Shown here: piece by piece, positions 6,807 through 9,478 of the stretch
Position numbering within the stretch: position 1 is the first letter of the stretch
Layout: each line of letters opens with the position of its first letter
NCBI GenBank assembly: GCA_039819285.1
Contig: JBCBSH010000178.1
Location: 1 to 9,478, forward strand
Source of the DNA: JANQGH01 sp039819285
GTDB taxonomy: Bacteria > Pseudomonadota > Alphaproteobacteria > DSM-16000 > Inquilinaceae
Length of the DNA: 9,478 nt
Direction: 5' to 3'
Position numbers and translations under genes: made by a program
Notes under the pieces: model-generated
The model's database searches: none
The model's input: the letters and a program-made list of their open reading frames with translations, nothing else
Told to the model about the DNA's origin: nothing

Positions 6807-7240
6807 CTCGCATCGACCTTGAGGCTGGTGGGGCCGGGAACCGATAGGTTTGGCTCGACCAGATCACCTGAGAACGACAAGGGTGGAATCCGTCCGAGGA
6901 TACCGGTCTGCAGAACCGCCGGCCGTGCGCGCCGAGGCAGAAATCCGCCTTCAGCCTCTGCGTAGGCGGCCGCGATGGTCAGGACGTTGTCTGCGTGCCT
7001 TGTGGGGTCGAGATCGCCGAAGAGGTAGGTAAAGCGCCTTGGGCCGGCGAGTGCAATGATACAGGGACGCTTGCACTGGCTCATGCAATGCACGCCCCGC
7101 AGCGTGACACCTCGGTCCGCAGCGGCGCTGGCGTCAAACATGGCCGCAACCTCACGGGCAAGGCGTCGACCGCCACGCTGATCAAGATCGGCGTTCCGCT
7201 CCTCGCGCCCATCGCGACAGCGCAGGCAGATGGAGAGCAT
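6803..7240 (-). CDS. DUF1636 family cysteine-rich, predicted metal-binding protein
   Basis: This 145-residue protein resembles the DUF1636 (COG5469) family, annotated only as predicted metal-binding. The visible pattern is C5-x2-C8 (ICLRCRDG) and then C52-x3-C56-x3-C60 (GVHCMSQCKRPC), reminiscent of thioredoxin-like ferredoxins, so a metal ion or Fe-S cluster is likely. The middle part (FTYLFGDLDPTRHADNV) and GILGRIPPL near the C terminus fit the family. Family function is unknown; members often sit near cobalamin and CobW-type genes. The start is uncertain: ATG at 7240 leaves four residues before the first Cys, as is usual, while ATG 7267 and TTG 7279 would add 9 or 13 residues. None has a good Shine-Dalgarno sequence. 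It is the first minus-strand gene after the Zur box, so repression by zinc-loaded Zur is inferred. Confidence 0.8.
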   Translation of the reverse strand: MLSICLRCRDGREERNADLDQRGGRRLAREVAAMFDASAAADRGVTLRGVHCMSQCKRPCIIALAGPRRFTYLFGDLDPTRHADNVLTIAAAYAEAEGGFLPRRARPAVLQTGILGRIPPLSFSGDLVEPNLSVPGPTSLKVDAR

Positions 7241-7280
7241 TGGATTTTTCGCGTCGTCGACGTGCATTCGGGGGAGCAAA

Positions 7281-7300
7281 TGTAATGTTATAACATTGCA
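7281..7300. promoter_or_regulatory. Zur-box operator between divergent DUF1636 and zur
   Basis: TGTAATGTTATAACATTGCA is a 20-base inverted repeat with one mismatched pair (7283/7298). Its central 14 bases, AATGTTATAACATT, are a perfect palindrome. This matches the known bacterial Zur-site pattern (TGTTATAnnATAACA-like cores). A Zur-type regulator gene starts 55 bases to the right and DUF1636 starts 40 bases to the left, so one site may control both directions. By symmetry, each strand of the site contains TGTTATAAC, an extended -10-like element, so a bound repressor could block promoters facing both ways. Confidence 0.85.
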
Positions 7301-7324
7301 GGAAATAGCCCGGCACGATAAACT
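7296..7324 (+). promoter_or_regulatory. Tentative zur promoter overlapping the Zur box
   Basis: TTGCAG (7296-7301) and TAAACT (7319-7324) with a 17-base spacer form a weak sigma70-like pair, with the -35 inside the operator. Alternatively, the TGTTATAAC element within the box (7286-7294) acts as an extended -10. The sequence cannot decide between them. A GAGAG at 7342-7346 is the likely ribosome binding site for zur. Confidence 0.3.
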
Positions 7325-7355
7325 TCGTCAAGCAGAACCCCGAGAGTATTAGACA

Positions 7356-7760
7356 ATGGCAGGCAGACCAGGACGTCGAACCCACGCTGATCGCGTGCTC
7401 GAACACCTGGGCCGCCAGACCAAGCCCCTGTCAGCGTACCAGATCCTCGAGGGTCTCCGCGGCGACGGCGTGAATGCGGCGACGACGGTCTATCGCGCCC
7501 TGGAACAGCTCCTCGCGGCGGGACGCGTTCACCGGATCGAGTCGCTCAACGCATGGACGGTGTGCTGCGATCCAAGCCACACGGAAACGCCTGTTTTCGA
7601 GATCTGCGAGCATTGCGGCGCCGTAACCGAACATGTTGACGCGCGCCTTGCTGAGAACATTGCCGCCCTATCCAGCCACTCGGGCTTCAAGCCCGAACAC
7701 TCCGTCATCGAAATCCGCGGCAGCTGTTGTGCATGCCGTGCGGATTCGCCAACCATCTGA
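7356..7760 (+). CDS. zur: Fur-family transcriptional regulator, Zur type
   Basis: This is a 134-residue Fur-superfamily repressor. The N-terminal winged helix spans about residues 8-65, with the recognition region SAYQILEGLRGDGVNAATTVYRALEQL (26-52). The C-terminal dimerisation part has CxxC pairs at C84/C87 (EICEHCG) and C124/C127, the positions expected for the structural zinc site of Zur proteins. Further candidate metal ligands are C70/C71, H75, H86 and H93. It is classed as Zur rather than Fur, Irr or Mur because of the adjacent Zur box, the downstream COG0523 gene and the Zur-like CxxC layout. Zinc-loaded Zur normally represses zinc uptake and allocation genes. It is probably autoregulated from 7281-7300. 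It is first in a plus-strand operon with the GTPase (11-base gap) and the WD40 gene. Confidence 0.88.
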   Translation: MAGRPGRRTHADRVLEHLGRQTKPLSAYQILEGLRGDGVNAATTVYRALEQLLAAGRVHRIESLNAWTVCCDPSHTETPVFEICEHCGAVTEHVDARLAENIAALSSHSGFKPEHSVIEIRGSCCACRADSPTI

Positions 7761-7771
7761 AAGACCGGACC

Positions 7772-8740
7772 ATGGATCAGATCCCGCAAATCCCCGTCAC
7801 CGTGCTTACCGGCTTCCTCGGCGCCGGCAAGACCACGCTTCTTAACCGGATTCTCACCGAACGGCACGGCAAACGTTACGCCGTGATCGTCAACGAGTTT
7901 GGGGAAGAAGGTATCGACAATGACCTCGTGGTGGACGCCGACGAGGAAGTTTTCGAGATGAACAATGGCTGCATCTGTTGCACCGTCCGGGGTGATCTGA
8001 TCCGCATCCTTGGCGGGCTGATGAAACGAGCCGACAAGTTCGACGCGATCATCGTCGAGACGACAGGTCTGGCCGATCCCGCGCCGGTCGCGCAGACCTT
8101 CTTCGTCGATCAGGACGTGGCCGACCGCACCCGGCTCGACGCGATCGTCACGGTGGCGGATGCAGTGCATCTCGACAATCAACTCGGGGAACACCATGAG
8201 GCCGAAGAGCAGATCGCCTTTGCCGACGTGGTGCTTTTGAACAAGACAGATCTCGTCGACGCCGACGGCCTAGGCCGGGTGGAAGCGCGCATCCGCCGCA
8301 TCAATCCCTACACGGCAATCATTCGCACGGAACGCTGCGGGGCCGAACTCGACAAGGTGATCGGACTTAATGCGTTCAGCCTTGACCGCGTGCTCTCGGT
8401 GGAGCCGGACTTCCTGACATCCGACCACGACCATGAGCATGACGACGATGTCAAGAGCCTCTCCCTGGTCTCGGACGCGCCGCTCGACCTCGACAAGTTC
8501 CAGGCTTGGTTCGGCGAGCTTCTGCAGACGCGCGGGCCGGATATCCTGCGCTCAAAGGGTATCCTCGACTTCAGGGGCGAGGCTGACCGGTACGTCTTCC
8601 AAGGCGTGCACATGCTGATGGATGGTGCCCCGATGGGGCCATGGCCGGCAGGCACCCGGCAGTCGCGGCTCGTCTTCATCGGGCGCAACCTGGAGACGAT
8701 GGGTCTGGAAGACGGCTTCGCCGCATGCCGGGCGGCATGA
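7772..8740 (+). CDS. COG0523 (CobW-like) GTPase, putative zinc metallochaperone
   Basis: This is a 322-residue G3E-family P-loop GTPase. Walker A is GFLGAGKT (14-21), the CxCC metal-binding motif diagnostic of COG0523 is C67-I-C69-C70, ETTGLADP is at 96-103, and the guanine-specificity motif NKTD is at 157-160. A His/Asp-rich loop, SDHDHEHDDD (217-226), precedes the C-terminal CobW_C domain (about 231-318). COG0523 proteins insert or deliver metals; Zur-linked members are associated with zinc allocation, while the true CobW is linked to cobalt and cobalamin. The location directly after zur favours zinc, although cob genes lie nearby. The ATG at 7772 is chosen because the open frame further upstream overlaps zur and lacks family character. 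Its stop overlaps the WD40 start (ATGA). Confidence 0.92.
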   Translation: MDQIPQIPVTVLTGFLGAGKTTLLNRILTERHGKRYAVIVNEFGEEGIDNDLVVDADEEVFEMNNGCICCTVRGDLIRILGGLMKRADKFDAIIVETTGLADPAPVAQTFFVDQDVADRTRLDAIVTVADAVHLDNQLGEHHEAEEQIAFADVVLLNKTDLVDADGLGRVEARIRRINPYTAIIRTERCGAELDKVIGLNAFSLDRVLSVEPDFLTSDHDHEHDDDVKSLSLVSDAPLDLDKFQAWFGELLQTRGPDILRSKGILDFRGEADRYVFQGVHMLMDGAPMGPWPAGTRQSRLVFIGRNLETMGLEDGFAACRAA

Positions 8741-9478
8741 CCGTCGAAGCGGCGCATACGAGAGAGCTCCCTGGCGGGTTTGAACAGACCTCTCTGGAAC
8801 GTCAGGGGCTTAGGCTCGACACCGGCGCACCGGTGACCGGCGCCGTAGCCGCCGGCACGTATGTTGCAGCGGGGTTCGGCGACGGTGTGGTCCGGTTCTT
8901 CCGTCCAAACGAGCCGCCAAAAATCGTGGAGGCGCATCGCGGCGCCGTATTGTGTCTTGCGGCCGAAGACCAGTCGGGCTCAGTGCTTAGTGGCGGGGAC
9001 GACGGAAGGTTCCTTCGCCTCTCGCCCGACGGCACGATCAATGAAATCGCGAGTTTCGGGACGCGTTGGGTCGATTGCGTCGCGGCCGGGCCCGGCGTCC
9101 AAGCCTGTTCATCGGGCCGCACCGCCCATGTCTGGCGCGCGGGAGCCACCGCCGCGAGAACCTTCGAACACCCGAGCACGGTCGGCGGCCTCGCCTTCGA
9201 CGCCAAGGGCCGCAGGTTGGCGGTCGCCCATTATGGCGGCGCTACCGTCTGGGAACGGGGCGAGCGCCGCTGGAAAGCCAAGAGGCTCATCTGGAAAGGT
9301 TCTCACGGCGCCGTCGCCTTCAGCCCCGACGGCAAATATGTCGTGACCGCGATGCAGGAAAACGCGCTTCACGGCTGGCGGCTGCGGGACAAGGCCGACA
9401 TGCGCATGTCGGGCTATCCCGCCAAGGTGAAAAGCTTTACCTGGGTCGGCACCGCGCCCTTTCTGGCCACGTCGGGAG
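8737..9478 (+). CDS. WD40-repeat protein (partial, runs off the right edge)
   Basis: The ATG overlaps the GTPase TGA in ATGA and the frame stays open to the window end (247 codons visible, no stop). It begins MTVEAAHTRELPGGFEQTSL and has repeated beta-propeller-like blades: GAVAAGTYVAAGFGDGVVRF (about 35-54), GAVLCLAAEDQSGSVLSGGDDG (69-90), VGGLAFDAKGRRLAVAHYGG with VWERG (149-174), and GAVAFSPDGKYVVTAMQENALHGWRL (190-215). The FSPDGKYV-type turn is typical of WD40 repeats. No signal peptide is visible, so it is likely cytoplasmic. WD40 proteins next to zur/COG0523 genes recur in alphaproteobacteria, but their role is not defined. A scaffold for the GTPase or its client is a guess. Confidence 0.85.
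   Translation, partial: MTVEAAHTRELPGGFEQTSLERQGLRLDTGAPVTGAVAAGTYVAAGFGDGVVRFFRPNEPPKIVEAHRGAVLCLAAEDQSGSVLSGGDDGRFLRLSPDGTINEIASFGTRWVDCVAAGPGVQACSSGRTAHVWRAGATAARTFEHPSTVGGLAFDAKGRRLAVAHYGGATVWERGERRWKAKRLIWKGSHGAVAFSPDGKYVVTAMQENALHGWRLRDKADMRMSGYPAKVKSFTWVGTAPFLATSG

Noticed and set aside
6086..6847. A 253-codon plus-strand frame opposite the monooxygenase
   Set aside because: Antisense to a recognised family with intact motifs; no ribosome site or family features.
7529..8197. A 222-codon minus-strand frame opposite zur and the GTPase
   Set aside because: It spans two recognised genes in antisense and has no recognisable domain; explained by GC-rich codon bias.

Overview
The window looks like chromosomal DNA from an alphaproteobacterium. 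It is GC-rich, genes are tightly packed with 4-base stop/start overlaps, the cobalamin genes are of the cobC/cobD/cobP type, and a Zur-type operator has the inverted repeat usual for that class. I see no insertion sequence, phage gene, tRNA, rRNA or CRISPR array. A genus cannot be given from sequence alone, though Rhizobiales/Rhodobacterales-like lineages fit.

Layout. (1) Positions 1-2628 hold late cobalamin genes. cobD (adenosylcobinamide-phosphate synthase) and cobC (threonine-phosphate decarboxylase) lie on the minus strand. cobU/cobP (adenosylcobinamide kinase/guanylyltransferase) diverges from them on the plus strand. A further minus-strand gene may begin in the last few bases at the left edge. 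(2) Positions 2675-7240 hold a minus-strand set, read right to left: a DUF1636 cysteine-rich protein, a possible 52-residue ORF that overlaps both neighbours, a luciferase-like flavin monooxygenase, and a complete FecBCD/BtuFCD-type ABC importer (periplasmic binding protein, permease, ATPase). The ATPase converges on cobU with a 46-base gap that carries a 9-bp triple repeat. (3) Positions 7356-9478 hold a plus-strand set: a Fur-family regulator of Zur type, a COG0523 (CobW-like) GTPase with a CxCC motif and a His/Asp-rich loop, and a WD40-repeat protein that runs off the right edge.

How they fit together. Between sets 2 and 3, at 7281-7300, is a near-perfect palindrome, TGTAATGTTATAACATTGCA, matching the Zur-box pattern. 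It sits between the divergent DUF1636 and zur genes, so Zur with zinc may repress both directions. The plus-strand side is a recognisable zinc-homeostasis operon. The minus-strand side couples a putative metal-binding protein and a flavin monooxygenase to a metal-chelate or corrinoid importer, next to corrinoid salvage genes. The importer substrate is the main open question: a corrinoid (suggested by cobU/cobD/cobC) or a metallophore or zinc chelate (suggested by the Zur box). The most interesting proposal is that this whole minus-strand set is a zinc-responsive import-and-processing operon.
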